Shown here in pieces: positions 1-8,100 of a DNA stretch of 64,000 nt (position 1 is its first letter; every line of letters starts with the position of its first letter). The stretch lies in the NCBI GenBank assembly GCA_017623675.1, contig JAGAOO010000022.1, positions 40,336-104,335 of the forward strand, given 5' to 3'. The notes beneath the pieces were generated by a model that made no database searches, was not told the origin of the DNA, and saw only the letters and a program-made list of their open reading frames with translations. The DNA is from Lachnospiraceae bacterium (GTDB lineage Bacteria; Bacillota; Clostridia; Lachnospirales; Lachnospiraceae). The position numbers and the translations under genes were made by a program.

Positions 1-1468
1 CATGATTCCGAACCGCACCGGAAGACAGCTCTACACCATTACATACAATATCATACTGATATGCCAGAATATCTTCCGGATTCTTGGTGTTCAAGGCTTC
101 CAATCCGCCCTGTGGCATAGAGAATGGATTGTGGGTGAAAATCATCTGTTTTGCTTCCTTGTCATATTCATACATTGGGAAGTCGTTAATATAGCAGAAA
201 CGATATGCATTTTTCTCTAACAAATCCAAACGCACGCCTAATTCTGTACGAATCTGTCCTGCATACTCTGCTGCCCGTTGTTCATTATCTGCAATGAAGA
301 AAATAGTATCTCCGGGAACTAAGCCTGCAATATCTGCAATTTCCGTCTTCATATCATCCGGAATAAACTTGTCAATTGGTCCCTTATAGCTCTTATCTTC
401 CAATACTTCCAAATAACCAAGTCCACCCATACCAATCGAGGTTGCAAACTTCAACAACTTTTCATGCTGACCCTTTGATAACTTTTCATGTACGTTAATC
501 GCACGTACTGTCTTGCCATGGAACGGCTTAAAGGTACAACGTTGGAAGAAATCTGTCACATCCACAATACGAAGTGGATTCCGCAAATCCGGCTTATCCG
601 TACCGAATTCCAGCATTGCCTGCTTATAGCTAATAACCGGATAAGGGGCTTCTGTAACTGCATAGCCTTCCGGTGCAAATTTCTTAAATGTAGCAGATAA
701 TACTTCCTCACCTACACGGAATACATCCTCCTGGGTAGCAAAGCTCATTTCAAAATCCAACTGATAAAATTCTCCCGGTGAACGGTCTGCTCTTGCATCC
801 TCGTCACGGAAACAAGGTGCAATCTGGAAGTATTTATCAAAGCCGGACACCATTAACAACTGCTTATACTGCTGTGGTGCCTGTGGCAATGCATAGAACT
901 TACCCTTGAACTTTCTGGACGGTACAATATAGTCTCTGGCACCTTCCGGTGAAGAAGCGCAAAGAATCGGAGTTTGAATTTCCAAAAAGCCCATTTCTGT
1001 CATTTTTTCCCGCAGGAAGCTAATCACCTTTGAACGGAAAATGATATTATCCTTTACCTTCTTATTTCTTAAATCCAAGTAACGATATTTCAGACGTACA
1101 TCCTCACGGATTTCCTTAGAGGTCATGATTTCAAATGGAATCTGCTTATATACTTTACCTAATACGCTAACGCTGTGTGCCTCTAATTCGATCGTTCCGG
1201 TCTCAATATTCGGATTGTAGGTTTCCTCATCACGATGCTCTACTACACCTTCAATCGATACACAGTCTTCCTTTGTTAATCCGTCCAACAGGGTAGTATC
1301 ACGCATTACTACCTGTAATACGCCATACATATCTCTTAAGTCTACGAAGGAAACACCGCCGTGGTCACGGATATTTTCTATCCAGCCTGCCACCTTTAAT
1401 GTTTCTCCAACATCTGATTCCTTGATGTTATCAATGGTTCTGTTCCGATACATGTTTGATGTGTTCAT
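1..1468 (-). CDS. aspS: Aspartyl-tRNA synthetase, 3' end cut by window edge
   Basis: Charges tRNA-Asp with aspartate in the cytoplasm. The reading frame runs from an ATG at 1468 (protein begins MNTSNMYRNRTI) to base 2 without a stop, giving about 489 visible residues. The bacterial-type enzyme is usually near 590, so roughly 100 C-terminal residues lie outside the window. An N-terminal OB-fold anticodon-binding domain comes first. Class II landmarks follow, with FRDEDARADRSPGEFYQLD (motif 2), FGTDKPDLRNP, typical of bacterial AspRS, and NGVELSSGAVRNH at the left edge (start of the motif 3 region). It is preceded by a T-box leader and is probably the first gene of its transcript. The D-type rather than D/N-type specificity is assumed from family resemblance. 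Confidence 0.97.
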   Translation of the reverse strand, partial: MNTSNMYRNRTIDNIKESDVGETLKVAGWIENIRDHGGVSFVDLRDMYGVLQVVMRDTTLLDGLTKEDCVSIEGVVEHRDEETYNPNIETGTIELEAHSVSVLGKVYKQIPFEIMTSKEIREDVRLKYRYLDLRNKKVKDNIIFRSKVISFLREKMTEMGFLEIQTPILCASSPEGARDYIVPSRKFKGKFYALPQAPQQYKQLLMVSGFDKYFQIAPCFRDEDARADRSPGEFYQLDFEMSFATQEDVFRVGEEVLSATFKKFAPEGYAVTEAPYPVISYKQAMLEFGTDKPDLRNPLRIVDVTDFFQRCTFKPFHGKTVRAINVHEKLSKGQHEKLLKFATSIGMGGLGYLEVLEDKSYKGPIDKFIPDDMKTEIADIAGLVPGDTIFFIADNEQRAAEYAGQIRTELGVRLDLLEKNAYRFCYINDFPMYEYDKEAKQMIFTHNPFSMPQGGLEALNTKNPEDILAYQYDIVCNGVELSSGAVRNH

Positions 1469-1523
1469 CTCATTTCTCCTTCTTTTCTTTCTTCTCTGAA
1501 CAAAGGGCTCATTCTCTATCATT

Positions 1524-1570
1524 TAAAAATAAGAAAGTCCGCCCTAAACAACTACTTGTTCAGGACGAAC
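1524..1570 (-). terminator. T-box-controlled terminator before aspS
   Basis: GTTCGTCCTGAACAA (1556-1570) pairs over 15 positions, allowing G-U pairs, with TTGTTTAGGGCGGAC (1537-1551) around a 4-nt loop. A T-rich tract follows at 1524-1536 on the minus strand. It sits just after the T-box motif, as expected for the regulated terminator. Confidence 0.9.
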
Positions 1571-1870
1571 AGTACATTCTTTCTGTCCGCGGTACCACCT
1601 GATTTACTGCTTTTGCAGTCTCTCACCGGTTACAGGAACTCCTTATAACCTGCTGTTTTTCGCACAACTGCGGCGCACCTACTGCCAAAAGCTCACACAG
1701 ACTGAGTTCTTTTACTCATTTGTCCTGTTTCCTTTCGGGTTCAGATTGCGGCTGGTAAAGTGTTATTCACGCCAATTCATTTTATGGAGCTTCCACCCTC
1801 CTCCACTCGCTGGAAACGATAATTGGGCTACTTCTCTTCGTCATCGCCTATACGTTTGTCATTATATATC
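1525..1870 (-). promoter_or_regulatory. T-box riboswitch leader of aspS
   Basis: Tandem conserved T-box features are read on the minus strand. The antiterminator T-box motif AGGTGGTACCGCG lies at 1588-1600 and is followed by an intrinsic terminator at 1537-1570. The upstream part (about 1600-1860) contains the usual long stem I region, beginning near GATGACGAAGAGAAGTAG. T-box leaders sense uncharged tRNA by pairing a specifier codon with the anticodon and the T-box with the tRNA acceptor end, which prevents termination. The gene order implies tRNA-Asp, but I could not assign the specifier codon with confidence. Confidence 0.92.
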
Positions 1871-1936
1871 ACCGGAAAATCTGCTGTCAAGTCCAGACCT
1901 TGAAATAGGCACCAGTCAGCCTTGAACCATCTACGT

Positions 1937-2614
1937 TCACGGCATCACCTTAACATTATGCACAATTACCCGATTTTCTACTACATGAAACCAGATATCA
2001 TGATTACCGAACATCATACGATATTCTTTATCTACAGCCTCCTGTGTACCGGGTCTTGGGTCTTGCCTTAATAACTGGATTACCGTTTCCCGTTGTTCTT
2101 CCGGCAGACGGTTCAATAATTCTTCCGGGAATTCCACTTCCAATTCATAATCCATGACCGTTCCGGCAAATCCGGCTGTAGCTTCCGGATGGCTGTCTGT
2201 GTATGCCAGATAGGGCTTGATATCATAAATTGGTGTTCCATTTAACAAATCCGCACCGGACACATACAATACCGGTCCCAGCTTCTCATCCAGCTCCACC
2301 CGTTCCAGCTTTACAGAAGAAAGTCCAATGGAATTGGGACGATAGGGCGAGCGGGTCGCAAATACCCCCATGCGTGTCCGCCCTCCCAGTCTGGGCGGAG
2401 CAACCGTAGCAGTCCAGGTATCCTGAACTGCTTTTGAAAACTGCCATAGAAGCCAGATATGTGAAAACTCCTCCAATCCTCGAACCGCATCGGGATTGCG
2501 AAATTCCGGTTCAAATACTATCTTCCCCTGCAAGGACTCTACCAGTCCACTCTGCCTTGGTATTCCGAATTTTGCAGTGAAATCCGTTTGAATATGTGCA
2601 ATTACTTTCATCAT
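1937..2614 (-). CDS. trmO: tRNA (N6-threonylcarbamoyladenosine37-N6)-methyltransferase, TrmO/TsaA family
   Basis: A SAM-dependent enzyme family that methylates t6A37 in threonine tRNAs. The core motifs are visible: LEEFSHIWLLWQF, GVFATRSPYRPNSIGLS and DLLNGTPIYDIKPYLAY, the hallmark segments of the UPF0066/TsaA beta-barrel. The C-terminal region (about residues 150-225) resembles the extension seen in bacterial TrmO. I chose the ATG at 2614 (MMKVIAHIQ). An in-frame GTG at 2632 lies further inside the upstream gene. The start overlaps the stop of the DHH phosphoesterase by four bases, so the two are translationally coupled. Confidence 0.9.
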   Translation of the reverse strand: MMKVIAHIQTDFTAKFGIPRQSGLVESLQGKIVFEPEFRNPDAVRGLEEFSHIWLLWQFSKAVQDTWTATVAPPRLGGRTRMGVFATRSPYRPNSIGLSSVKLERVELDEKLGPVLYVSGADLLNGTPIYDIKPYLAYTDSHPEATAGFAGTVMDYELEVEFPEELLNRLPEEQRETVIQLLRQDPRPGTQEAVDKEYRMMFGNHDIWFHVVENRVIVHNVKVMP

Positions 2615-3531
2615 GCATTTGCCATCTGGCACAATTCTTCTAACATTTTTGGAAGCTCTGTTGCCATATTTTCATCTGTAAACTGGCAGGTTCCTACCTT
2701 CTTGTGTCCACCACCATTATATTTCAACATTAAGCTACCAACATTCACATCACTGGTTCGATTCAAAATACTGTATCCGACGGCTGCAGAACAACCTTTT
2801 CCGCCACGACCGCTTACAATCCATGCAGAAATATTCTGTTCCGGATACATACTGTAAATCATAAAACGATTTCCTGTATAAATCGGGTCAACTCCCCGCA
2901 AATCAGAAATAATCACATTTCCTTCCACACGGGTATATTTCGTAACCATTTCCTTGAATTTTTCTGTCTGCTCGTTATAAACCTCAATACGTTCCTGCAC
3001 ATCAGGCAAAGCAAGTATTTCATCTGTTGTCATGGTACGACAAGCGTCCATCAGTTTTTCCATTAATTGATAATTGGAAATGGTAAACTGTCTCCATCGT
3101 CCCAAGCCCGTTCTAGGATCCATTAAAAATCCTACCAAAATCCATCCCGTAGGATTCATCACTTCATCAATGGTCAGATTACCGGAATCTACCTTATCTA
3201 CCGCTTCCATCATATCATCAAACTGTGGAAACCGTTCTTTACCACCATAGTATTCATATATGATTCTGGCACAAGAAGGAGTAATCCGGCTTTCACCCTT
3301 GTATTTTCCCTCTAATTGCTGGCGTTCAAATTCGCTGGAATGATGGTCAAACCAAAGTCCGCATCCTTCTACAAAAGGTACATTAGCCAGACAATCATTC
3401 TCATTTACTTCTATCAATCCATCCTGCAAATCCTTTGGATGTGCAAACATCCAGGAATCAATAATTCCTGCTTCCTTTAATAAAGCTCCACACGCAAGCC
3501 CATCAAAATCTGAACGTGTAACTAATCTCAT
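2611..3531 (-). CDS. DHH-family phosphoesterase (exopolyphosphatase-like)
   Basis: A 306-residue DHH/DHHA1-type phosphoesterase. TRSDFDGLACG at residues 5-15 carries the first metal-binding aspartates and FDHHSSE at 61-67 is the DHH motif. YNGGGHKKVGTCQ near residues 271-283 is the DHHA1 glycine-rich substrate-binding loop. Such proteins hydrolyse small phosphodiesters or pyrophosphates in the cytoplasm (oligoribonucleotides, cyclic dinucleotides, polyphosphate); the sequence does not tell me which. The ATG at 3531 follows a GAGGA ribosome site. It overlaps trmO, so the pair forms an operon. Its leader contains the tandem repeat at 3574-3805. Confidence 0.88.
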   Translation of the reverse strand: MRLVTRSDFDGLACGALLKEAGIIDSWMFAHPKDLQDGLIEVNENDCLANVPFVEGCGLWFDHHSSEFERQQLEGKYKGESRITPSCARIIYEYYGGKERFPQFDDMMEAVDKVDSGNLTIDEVMNPTGWILVGFLMDPRTGLGRWRQFTISNYQLMEKLMDACRTMTTDEILALPDVQERIEVYNEQTEKFKEMVTKYTRVEGNVIISDLRGVDPIYTGNRFMIYSMYPEQNISAWIVSGRGGKGCSAAVGYSILNRTSDVNVGSLMLKYNGGGHKKVGTCQFTDENMATELPKMLEELCQMANA

Positions 3532-3573
3532 TTTCTAATTCCTCGCTTCCCTTCGCCTTTATATATCTTAAGT

Positions 3574-3805
3574 TCTCCCGCATGAACGCTCACCTCGTGT
3601 GCTCCGCACCCTCGGTGTTCGTTGCACTCACATAAGCTCTTAGCCAATCCCTTGCCTGCAAGCAGGCAGTGCTTGGCCTGCGACACTGCGGTTCTCTCCC
3701 GCATGAACGCTCACCTCGTGTGCTCCGCACCCTCGGTGTTCGTTGCACTCACATAAGCTCTTAGCCAATCCCTTGCCTGCAAGCAGGCAGTGCTTGGCCT
3801 GCGAC
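3574..3805. repeat. Tandem 111-bp direct repeat (two units, period 121 bp)
   Basis: Bases 3574-3684 recur essentially identically at 3695-3805, separated by 10 bp. Both begin TCTCCCGCATGAACGCTCAC and end GGCCTGCGAC. Each unit contains the near-palindrome GCCTGCAAGCAGGC. A diverged third copy lies at 38964-39062, and both places end with the same TTCATGCTTATGCGTTCATTATA flank (first 20 bases TTCATGCTTATGCGTTCATT). On the minus strand the units form part of the 5' leader of the DHH-trmO operon. The GC content is clearly higher than the surroundings. It looks like an interspersed intergenic repeat family, not a CRISPR array. Confidence 0.9.
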
Positions 3806-3828
3806 CTTGCGTTCATGCTTATGCGTTC

Positions 3829-3857
3829 ATTATACTCTCTTTCTGGGGTTTCGTCTA
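3829..3857 (-). promoter_or_regulatory. Candidate promoter for the DHH-trmO operon
   Basis: On the minus strand TATAAT (3829-3834) has TAGACG 17 bp upstream (3852-3857), a partial -35 match. Transcription would run through the 111-bp repeats into the DHH gene about 300 bp away. The TATAATGAACGC context is shared with the repeat copy at 39 kb. Confidence 0.45.
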
Positions 3858-3967
3858 GGTCATGTATGGAAGATTTCCGCATCTATTATGAATGTATTTT
3901 TAATATATTAATAATGTCTGTTTGATTTGCTGGAAAAAATATACACTACCAACAGGAGGGTCGAATT

Positions 3968-4372
3968 ATGTCGTCAATGCATTCAAGAAATAATAATTGT
4001 CAGGATCGTATTAAACAAGTTCGAAAGCAACTGGGGCTTACGCAGGAAGCATTTGCAGAAGCACTGGACATTTCTTATTCCGCATATAAGAAATTAGAAA
4101 GCGGTGAAAATATTCCCTCTGTAGATACCTTGTTCAAATTTAAAAAGAAATTTCATATTTCATCTGATTATATTTTATTTGGAGAATTAAATTCTGCAGA
4201 CGATAATTGGAATCATTTCTTAAACTCCTCGGTTCAGGAACAGGCAGAGTTATACTATCGCATATTATACTACTATTCTCACATTCAAACGATTAATTTT
4301 CTGTCTGAGCAGGAACAGCAGGAAATTACGGATTACATAGAAACCATCTTTCCAAAATCATCTGACAAATAA
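3968..4372 (+). CDS. XRE-family helix-turn-helix regulator
   Basis: A 134-residue DNA-binding protein. Residues 12-70 form a Cro/C1-type HTH (RIKQVRKQLGLTQEAFAEAL, then SYSAYKKLESGENIPS). The C-terminal 60 residues are helical and acidic, without a domain I recognise. The ATG follows a perfect AGGAGGG site with good spacing. It stands alone between the repeat region and a strong terminator, so it is probably monocistronic. Its target is unknown. The divergent DHH gene and the downstream glycosyltransferase are the nearest candidates. Confidence 0.9.
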   Translation: MSSMHSRNNNCQDRIKQVRKQLGLTQEAFAEALDISYSAYKKLESGENIPSVDTLFKFKKKFHISSDYILFGELNSADDNWNHFLNSSVQEQAELYYRILYYYSHIQTINFLSEQEQQEITDYIETIFPKSSDK

Positions 4373-4377
4373 AACTT

Positions 4378-4430
4378 AGGGCGGTTCTACACACATTTTT
4401 TTCTATGAACCACCCTCTTTTTATTTTTTA
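4378..4430 (+). terminator. Terminator of the XRE gene
   Basis: AGGGCGGTTC (4378-4387) pairs with GAACCACCCT (4407-4416) with one mismatch, followed by a T-rich run (CTTTTTATTTTTTA). Confidence 0.85.
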
Positions 4431-4456
4431 CGTTTTTCTTAAATTTCTGATTTTTC

Positions 4457-4485
4457 TTGTGAAATGCTGAGTATTATACTATAAT
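4457..4485 (+). promoter_or_regulatory. Sigma-A-type promoter of the glycosyltransferase
   Basis: TTGTGA (4457-4462) and a perfect TATAAT (4480-4485) are separated by 17 bp. The element lies about 58 bp before the ATG at 4543. Confidence 0.7.
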
Positions 4486-4542
4486 ATGTGAGGTAAAATG
4501 AATGTAGTTCAATTTTGATTCACTGACTTTAGAGGGAATGCT

Positions 4543-5280
4543 ATGAGTAAAACGAAAGGTATGCTGTCTGTTGTGATTCCGGCATACAACGAAGAAAAAT
4601 GTATATATCAGAATTTATTAACAACCTGCACCTGCATTTCAGAATTCTGTCCGAATTATGAATTAATCTTAGTAAATGACGGAAGTCCTGATAGAACCTT
4701 TGAAGAAGCGATGCGTGCAAAATCGGAGAATCCTCACATTAAAGTTGCCACTTATCAAATTAACCGTGGAAAAGGTGGTGCCATCAAGGAAGGAATTGCA
4801 AGAGCCTCCGGTGAATATATCGCTTTTCTGGATGCTGATTTGGACTTATCACCTACGCACCTGAAAGACTTTTTGCAGGCAATGCTTGATGAGGATGCAG
4901 ATATTGTAATTGGTTCCAAGCTCCATAAGGATTCCAAGCTGGAATATCCTTTGAAACGTAAAATCATGAGCTATGGCTATTATATTCTCCTGCGACTTTT
5001 ATTTCATTTAAAACTAAAGGATACTCAAACCGGAATCAAATTATTCCGTTCCGATGTTATCAAACCAATTGCAGAAGAATTAAAAACCTCCGGTTATGCA
5101 TTTGATATCGAAATTCTTGCTAAGGCTAATCAATTTGGGTGCCGCATCTTAGAAATGCCTGTACGTTTGGAATTCAAACGGGGATTAGAAAACGGTTCGG
5201 TTCGTATCCGTATTAAAGATATTTTCTCTATGTTTATTGATACTTTAAAAATCTTCTGGGATATTAAGATTCGTTCTTAA
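4543..5280 (+). CDS. Glycosyltransferase family 2, dolichyl-phosphate mannosyltransferase-like
   Basis: A cytoplasmic-face GT-A enzyme of 245 residues that would transfer a sugar from a nucleotide donor, by family often to a polyprenyl phosphate. Visible motifs are SVVIPAYNEEKCIYQN (residues 8-23), LVNDGSPDRTFE, the donor-site acidic motif FLDADLDLS and the TQTGIKLFR segment typical of DPM/GtrB-like enzymes. No C-terminal transmembrane anchors follow the catalytic domain, unlike GtrB proteins. The ATG is preceded by AGAGGGA. It is transcribed alone from its own promoter and converges with the acyltransferase gene just downstream. Confidence 0.88.
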   Translation: MSKTKGMLSVVIPAYNEEKCIYQNLLTTCTCISEFCPNYELILVNDGSPDRTFEEAMRAKSENPHIKVATYQINRGKGGAIKEGIARASGEYIAFLDADLDLSPTHLKDFLQAMLDEDADIVIGSKLHKDSKLEYPLKRKIMSYGYYILLRLLFHLKLKDTQTGIKLFRSDVIKPIAEELKTSGYAFDIEILAKANQFGCRILEMPVRLEFKRGLENGSVRIRIKDIFSMFIDTLKIFWDIKIRS

Positions 5281-5295
5281 TACCCCAGTTTTTTA

Positions 5296-6069
5296 TTACC
5301 ACTGTTGAAATACCGTTTGTAAAATAACATATAATACTGCCTGATGTGCCATATAAATAATCAAGGAATGACGCCCAATAAAGCTTAACACCGGCACTTT
5401 CCAGCCCAATACCTTTTGAGTCATTTCATTTTTCTCCAAAACATCCATCTTCCTAAGTCCCTGAAAAAGAAAATACCCTACAAGAAATAAGAACATCCAG
5501 GGAACCAGCGAAAAATAGTCCGTAGAGAAAAATGCAGACTCTGGAAAACCAAAAAAAGTTGAAACCAGGTTATGATATAGTTCCCTTGGAAGCTTCATAA
5601 GTTTCCAGCCCTCAAATCCAAGAAATCCTATATTGACATCTCTTGTTACTGTGAAAAGAATACCACTGCAAACCAGTCCCAGCCATGGATTTATCTTTTC
5701 CAGTAATTTATGTAACGGAATCATAAGTAACATGCAACTACCCAGCAATGTCAGCACACCAAATACCACCCGGTTGTCCGGCATGGCAATCAACGTAACC
5801 AATGTAATGATTGCACCGCCGCCAAACACCATAAGACCTCGCTTTAAGTGGTGTCTGCCCATACTCCAGCAAAAGCCGGAAAGCAAGATAAAGGTCCAAC
5901 AGATGCTTTGTTGCCAAATGTACGCAAGTGTCCCATGATACCACTGCCAGTCAACTCCGTATAGATAAACCAAATCCCAGGTTCCATGATACAGAATCAT
6001 GCTGATTAAGGTCAATCCTCGAAGACTGTCCAGTAAATGATATCGTTTCTTCTCACTTATTCTTTCCAT
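5296..6069 (-). CDS. Heparan-alpha-glucosaminide N-acetyltransferase-like (DUF1624) membrane protein
   Basis: An integral membrane protein of 257 residues with about seven hydrophobic helices. It begins RYHLLDSLRGLTLISMILYH, the signature N-terminus of DUF1624/HGSNAT catalytic-domain proteins, and ends with SFIGRHSLIIYMAHQAVLY, the recurrent final helix of these acyltransferase-like families. It may acetylate a cell-surface glycan, but substrate and direction are not visible. It is separated by 3 bp from the upstream DUF3592-like gene, so it is probably co-transcribed with it. Confidence 0.82.
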   Translation of the reverse strand: MERISEKKRYHLLDSLRGLTLISMILYHGTWDLVYLYGVDWQWYHGTLAYIWQQSICWTFILLSGFCWSMGRHHLKRGLMVFGGGAIITLVTLIAMPDNRVVFGVLTLLGSCMLLMIPLHKLLEKINPWLGLVCSGILFTVTRDVNIGFLGFEGWKLMKLPRELYHNLVSTFFGFPESAFFSTDYFSLVPWMFLFLVGYFLFQGLRKMDVLEKNEMTQKVLGWKVPVLSFIGRHSLIIYMAHQAVLYVILQTVFQQW

Positions 6070-6072
6070 TTA

Positions 6073-6804
6073 TTACTCCCAGAATAATAATTTATTATAT
6101 ATCAGCTTTTGCAACGGACCACTGATAATCAATACAACAAAGGATAAAACAATTGCCGTACCCGAATGTAAAACTGCTCCCAGCGCCATTGTTCCTGCAA
6201 GAATATTCACAATGAAAACAATCAAAAACATTCCACGTCCATCACAGACCTGTTCCGGTTCTGCTTCCTTAATCCGTAATGGCACTACTTCACCAATCCA
6301 CTTTTTACCACTGGTAGACAATCTGCTTCGATAACGATGTTCTTTTCCCTTATAGGTATAACGATAAACCGGTGTCGATGTTTCTGCATCGCCTTTCACC
6401 GCAATCACTGTTCCATATACTACAACCGGATATTTCTTTCGCATAATAAGAATAGCCAAAGCGTTGTTCAGGATGAAAACAATTAGCGATACAATCAGTA
6501 TTACAATCGGTGGAATCGTAATAGAAGTTCCTCCCAGTAGTGACATGAAAATGCTTAGTATTATACCAATAACAGGGCAAAGGGACATCAGTGCAAACAC
6601 CACACCAACTATAATGAACGACTTCGCAATTGCCGACATACCTGTTTCATTCTTATTTTTCGTATTAGGATTGACAGGTGCCGGGGCTACGTAATCTTCC
6701 CCCGTTACACTTACCACAATGCCTGTACCAATCAGTACATTTTTTATGTAATCCTCAACATCTTCTCTGTCAGCAAGACAGATTGTAGTTCCCATACTCT
6801 GCAT
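6073..6804 (-). CDS. DUF3592-like membrane protein
   Basis: A 243-residue protein with a hydrophilic N-terminus, four to five transmembrane helices (about residues 60-95, 98-120, 195-240) and a central soluble segment, VVVYGTVIAVKGDAETSTPV then YRYTYKGKEHRYRS, that resembles the DUF3592 beta domain. Function unknown. The first 12 codons overlap the 3' end of the preceding gene in another frame. No good ribosome site precedes the ATG at 6804 or the one at 6795. Either translation is coupled or the two genes are halves of one frameshifted gene. Confidence 0.65.
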   Translation of the reverse strand: MQSMGTTICLADREDVEDYIKNVLIGTGIVVSVTGEDYVAPAPVNPNTKNKNETGMSAIAKSFIIVGVVFALMSLCPVIGIILSIFMSLLGGTSITIPPIVILIVSLIVFILNNALAILIMRKKYPVVVYGTVIAVKGDAETSTPVYRYTYKGKEHRYRSRLSTSGKKWIGEVVPLRIKEAEPEQVCDGRGMFLIVFIVNILAGTMALGAVLHSGTAIVLSFVVLIISGPLQKLIYNKLLFWE

Positions 6805-7183
6805 TTTGCTTCATCGGAACCGTCCATGCAAATCCATTTACATTTCGCCTGTCTCCAAGTTCTATGGATTCTCCGTATTTCTTACCATTAAATATACCAT
6901 GTTCTAAGTCTGCTTCCAAGTGTTGAAACTGATTTGATTCAAAAATTACTTCAATGCTCTTACCTAAATCCTTGTATCGAATTGCATAACTCTTTCGTTC
7001 GTCTACCGGGTAGCACGCCACTAAACGGTTTTCTCCGGCATTATCCGTATACCGGATAATCGGTATATTAACAAAGTTAAAATCAGTCTCGTTATACGAA
7101 TAATTCGGTGTAACCAGCATAAGTCGCTCAACAATGGTTCCTTTTAAATGATAACCGGTTTCTCGAATTGTCTTTTCATCCAT
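6770..7183 (-). CDS. Conserved hypothetical protein, DUF3592-like
   Basis: A soluble 137-residue protein. The segment NIPIIRYTDNAGENRLVACY followed by YKDLGKSIEVIF looks like the beta-rich DUF3592 fold. I chose ATG 7183 (MDEKTIRETG) because AGGGG lies about nine bases upstream; an earlier ATG at 7201 is also in frame. The end (NAEYGNYNLSC, stop) overlaps the next gene by 35 bp in the -1 frame. No function can be assigned. Confidence 0.6.
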   Translation of the reverse strand: MDEKTIRETGYHLKGTIVERLMLVTPNYSYNETDFNFVNIPIIRYTDNAGENRLVACYPVDERKSYAIRYKDLGKSIEVIFESNQFQHLEADLEHGIFNGKKYGESIELGDRRNVNGFAWTVPMKQNAEYGNYNLSC

Positions 7184-7203
7184 CGTAATCTGCCCCTCCA
7201 TAA

Positions 7204-7271
7204 ATTATATCATAATGAAACATGCTGATGCACGTGTAGGTCATCAACCTTCGGCTGGTGACATTATATCA
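7204..7271 (-). promoter_or_regulatory. Duplicated TGATATAAT element with hairpin leader
   Basis: TGATATAAT, an extended -10-like sequence, occurs twice on the minus strand, ending near 7263 and 7204, about 60 bp apart. Between them lies the small hairpin CACCAGCC-GAA-GGTTGATG. Only the distal copy is far enough from the ATG at 7183 to serve as its promoter. No convincing -35 box was found. Confidence 0.4.
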
Positions 7272-7315
7272 TAACCCTCTGGAGGGAGAGTAAAATATAT
7301 GTAAAATACAATAGA

Positions 7316-7561
7316 TTACAAAGTAAACAATAATTTTAAGAGTTCTAACAGCAACAAATGTGCTGGATAAAATACATAAAAAAACCATTTATGCACCGGC
7401 TTTCTACTGCCACCCGCTCCATTATAAAATCCTTTAAGCAAGAATGGAACTAGAAAAACACCCAATTGATATAAACTCCACCAAGAAATTCCAAGGTTAT
7501 TATTGCCCTTATTGATTTATGCTTCAATTTCTGCATTTGTTCTGATTTCTTCGTATGTCAT
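7316..7561 (-). pseudogene. Chimeric remnant: HD-protein-like N-terminus joined to a TraX-family C-terminus
   Basis: Translation of the minus strand from ATG 7561 gives MTYEEIRTNAEIEA, then a TAA (7517-7519), then in the same frame INKGNNNLGISWWSLYQLG, continuing to the stop at 7316. The last 50 residues contain FYNGAGGSRKPVHKWFFYVF and YPAHLLLLELLKLL. This matches the C-terminal helix of the intact TraX protein at 29841-30599 (YNGQRGSWKGMKWLFYIYYP). The first part resembles the N-terminus of a family of HD-domain hydrolases (EEIxTYIxKGNxxLG), from memory. I infer two gene fragments fused by deletion, with a stop at a former Tyr codon. The TraX part is secure; the HD part is tentative. Confidence 0.6.
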
Positions 7562-7616
7562 AGATTGACTCTCCACTATTCCTTCTGATTCTGCAAATAC
7601 TTATTTTCTTTAATAT

Positions 7617-8050
7617 TTACTCGTAAATCCCCATACTGTTGCTATAAGCATTTATAGCTTTATTCATTAAGTTTTGACGATTGTCTCCATGATTTTGGGA
7701 ACTTAGATACGATGATTCTTCCACTGCAAAAACCACAGGGAACATATCTGCTTTTTCAATCCAAGCGATATCTCAGCTTCTGATAAGAAATAATCCATCA
7801 ATTTTAAAGTTTTGCATATTTATTCCGATTGATTCTATGCGCAAATTAAAATCTCCTTCCATATACACTTCATAAAGAACTCATTTTTCAAGCTCATATA
7901 ATCGATAAATCTTTCTGTATCTCCGCTTTGAAAACACAGTTCTAGAGAAAATTTGCTCAGACAACCTCAGTTCCTTGACAAGAAAATCAGGTGTGAGAGA
8001 ATGTTCTTTTTTTCGATAACTGCCACCCCTACAAACATCAATCCGTTTAA
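7617..8050 (-). pseudogene. Decayed coding remnant of unknown family
   Basis: On the minus strand the sequence reads like protein but only when frames are joined. First comes RIDVCRGGSYRKKEHSLTPD with DFLVKELRLSEQIFSRTVFS, then ERFIDYMSLKNEFFMK in a second frame, and then EGDFNLRIESIGINMQNFK and DGLFLIRS in a third. After an in-frame TGA comes DIAWIEKADMFPVVFAVEES, continuing to a stop at 7617. At least two frameshifts and one nonsense codon are needed, so the gene is dead. I do not recognise the family. It lies beside rhuM in a region of degraded genes that may be the remains of an integrated element. Confidence 0.5.
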
Positions 8051-8100
8051 ATTGTACTATTTCTTATTTAGAAATTATAACTACCGTTTCCCGTTACAGT

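Noticed and set aside
3574-3805. CRISPR array
   Set aside because: Only two units, each 111 bp with 10-bp spacing, and no short repeat-spacer pattern or cas genes.
3640-3882. An 80-codon minus-strand ORF across the tandem repeat as an independent gene
   Set aside because: It is made almost entirely of repeat sequence, has no ribosome site and lies in the leader of the DHH gene. Its peptide similarity to the 39-kb copy is reported as a finding instead.
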